Assembly: GCA_003648675.1 (NCBI GenBank) | Contig: QMPS01000043.1 | Location: forward strand, 1-6,729 | Origin: Aquificota bacterium | GTDB taxonomy: Bacteria; Thermosulfidibacterota; Thermosulfidibacteria; Thermosulfidibacterales; B14-G1 | Length of the DNA stretch: 6,729 nucleotides | Direction of reading: 5' to 3' | Shown here: one piece after another, positions 5,743-6,729 of the stretch | Layout: the number at the start of each line of letters is the position of its first letter | Position numbering within the stretch: the first letter of the stretch is position 1 | Notes under the pieces: model-generated | The model's input: only the letters and a program-made list of their open reading frames with translations | Told to the model about the DNA's origin: nothing | The model's database searches: none | Position numbers and translations under genes: made by a program

Positions 5743-6729
5743 TTAGACCCTCACCTGGCTTTTCAGGTTCAGCTTGTCCCTGTAAGGTTCCAGGGCAGGG
5801 TAGAGCTCCTCTTCCAGAAATTCTTCCACCTGTTGGGGGGCTCGGCCGGTGAATCTTCTGGGGTCTAGGATGCTCTCCAGCTCCTCTTTTTTGAGGCCGA
5901 AAGCGGGGTCCGATGCGATCATCTCCAGGAAAGGGTTGTCCTGTCCTTCCTTTACGGCCCGAGCTGCTTCCATGGCGTAGTTTCTGATCCTCTCGTGGAG
6001 ATCCTGGCGGTCACCCCCCTTTTTCACCGCCTGCAACATCACTTCTTCAGCGGCCATGAAGGGCAGTTCCTCCCGGAGGTGCTTTTCCATCACCTTGGGA
6101 TACACCACCATACCTGAGGTAACATCCATGCACAGCTCCAGAATGGCGTCGGCGGTGAAGAAGGCTTCGGGTATGGCAATGCGCCTGTTGGCCGAATCAT
6201 CTAGGGTTCGTTCCATCCACTGGGTAGCCGTGGTGTAGGGTAGGTTTTCCGTCAGGGACAGGAGGTACCGGGACAAGGCACAGATGCGCTCACAGCGCAT
6301 AGGGTTCCTCTTGTAAGGCATAGCAGAGGAGCCCACTTGCTTCTTCCCGAAGGGTTCTTCCAACTCTTTGAGGTGTTGGAGGAGCCTTAGATCCGTGGCG
6401 AACTTGTGGGCTGACTGGGCCAGTCCTGCCAGGGTGTAGAGGACCCGGGCGTCCTGTTTCCTGGTATAGGTCTGGCCTGTGATGAGGAAGGCTCTGTCGA
6501 AACCCATCTTTCGGGTCACCAGGCGGTCCAGGGCTTTCACTTTCTTGTGGTCGCCGTCGAAGAGCTTAAGGAAGCTGTCCTGGGTGCCTGTGGTGCCCTT
6601 CACCCCCCTAAAACGCAGGGCCTTTTTCACCGTTTCCAGTTCGTGGAGGTCTAGGAGAAAATCTTGTGCCCACAGGCAGGCCCTCTTGCCCACGGTTGTG
6701 GGTTGGGCGGGCTGGAAGTGGGTGAATCC
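5743..6729 (-). CDS. purB: Adenylosuccinate lyase, eukaryote-like subgroup (5' end outside window)
   Basis: The enzyme removes fumarate from SAICAR (giving AICAR) and from adenylosuccinate (giving AMP), so it acts twice in purine synthesis; family members are cytoplasmic homotetramers. The reading frame runs off the right edge: 328 C-terminal residues are visible and about 155 N-terminal ones are missing. Visible residues 1-15 include [14 protein letters not shown] with the active-site His (human His159 equivalent). [12 protein letters not shown] follows at 39-50, then the flexible catalytic loop [13 protein letters not shown] at 133-145 with the catalytic Ser (human Ser289 equivalent), and TLDDSANRR at 175-183. 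Apparently ungapped spacing between His and Ser, and the general similarity, place it with the human/clostridial-type lyases rather than with Bacillus PurB. A GTG at 6691-6693 is an internal Val codon, not the start. It is the most upstream visible gene of the run. Confidence 0.97.
   Translation of the reverse strand, partial: GFTHFQPAQPTTVGKRACLWAQDFLLDLHELETVKKALRFRGVKGTTGTQDSFLKLFDGDHKKVKALDRLVTRKMGFDRAFLITGQTYTRKQDARVLYTLAGLAQSAHKFATDLRLLQHLKELEEPFGKKQVGSSAMPYKRNPMRCERICALSRYLLSLTENLPYTTATQWMERTLDDSANRRIAIPEAFFTADAILELCMDVTSGMVVYPKVMEKHLREELPFMAAEEVMLQAVKKGGDRQDLHERIRNYAMEAARAVKEGQDNPFLEMIASDPAFGLKKEELESILDPRRFTGRAPQQVEEFLEEELYPALEPYRDKLNLKSQVRV

Noticed and set aside
6691..6693. GTG as the start of purB
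   Set aside because: The frame continues upstream to the window edge and encodes the conserved [10 protein letters not shown] motif, so this is an internal valine and the gene is cut by the window.
1..6729. CRISPR array, tRNA, rRNA, riboswitch or defence cassette
   Set aside because: No regularly spaced repeats and no cloverleaf or known leader motif were noticed, and nearly all the sequence is accounted for by housekeeping coding regions.

Overview
The window looks like a core-genome stretch of a diderm bacterium. It holds eight tightly packed genes on the minus strand and, at the left edge, the end of one convergent plus-strand gene. Evidence for a Gram-negative-type cell is a lipoprotein thioredoxin and a MarC-family membrane protein. 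Base composition is moderately GC-rich by eye, and AGG/AGA are used freely for arginine, which fits (but does not prove) a thermophilic or Desulfobacterota-like lineage. I cannot name the organism.

Minus-strand run, read right to left in transcription order: purB (adenylosuccinate lyase, 5' end cut by the window edge) > nfi (endonuclease V) > a DUF721/DciA-like gene > a TlpA/ResA-like lipoprotein > a MarC-family membrane protein > an AIM24/TIGR00266-family protein > pyrC (class I dihydroorotase) > carA (small subunit of carbamoyl-phosphate synthase). Junctions are a 7-nt gap, a 4-nt ATGA overlap, a 4-nt GTGA overlap, a 6-nt gap, a 55-nt gap, an 8-nt overlap and a 43-nt gap. This supports one operon or two consecutive ones, with the promoter outside the window to the right. 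The cluster mixes purine synthesis, repair of deaminated purines, a putative replicative-helicase partner, envelope redox and early pyrimidine synthesis.

Left edge: nucleotides 1-110 encode, on the plus strand, the C-terminus of an IS200/IS605-type Y1 transposase (YVERQ, matching the Y-x-x-x-Q signature). It is followed at once by a strong perfect hairpin typical of the right end of such elements. About 130 bases with no convincing gene separate this from the 3' end of carA. No carB follows carA in the window and no pyrB precedes pyrC.

I found no evidence for an undescribed defence, mobile or RNA system. The points most worth a second look are the transposon end beside an orphan carA, the eukaryote-like type of the adenylosuccinate lyase, the purB-nfi pairing, and the AIM24 gene overlapping pyrC.
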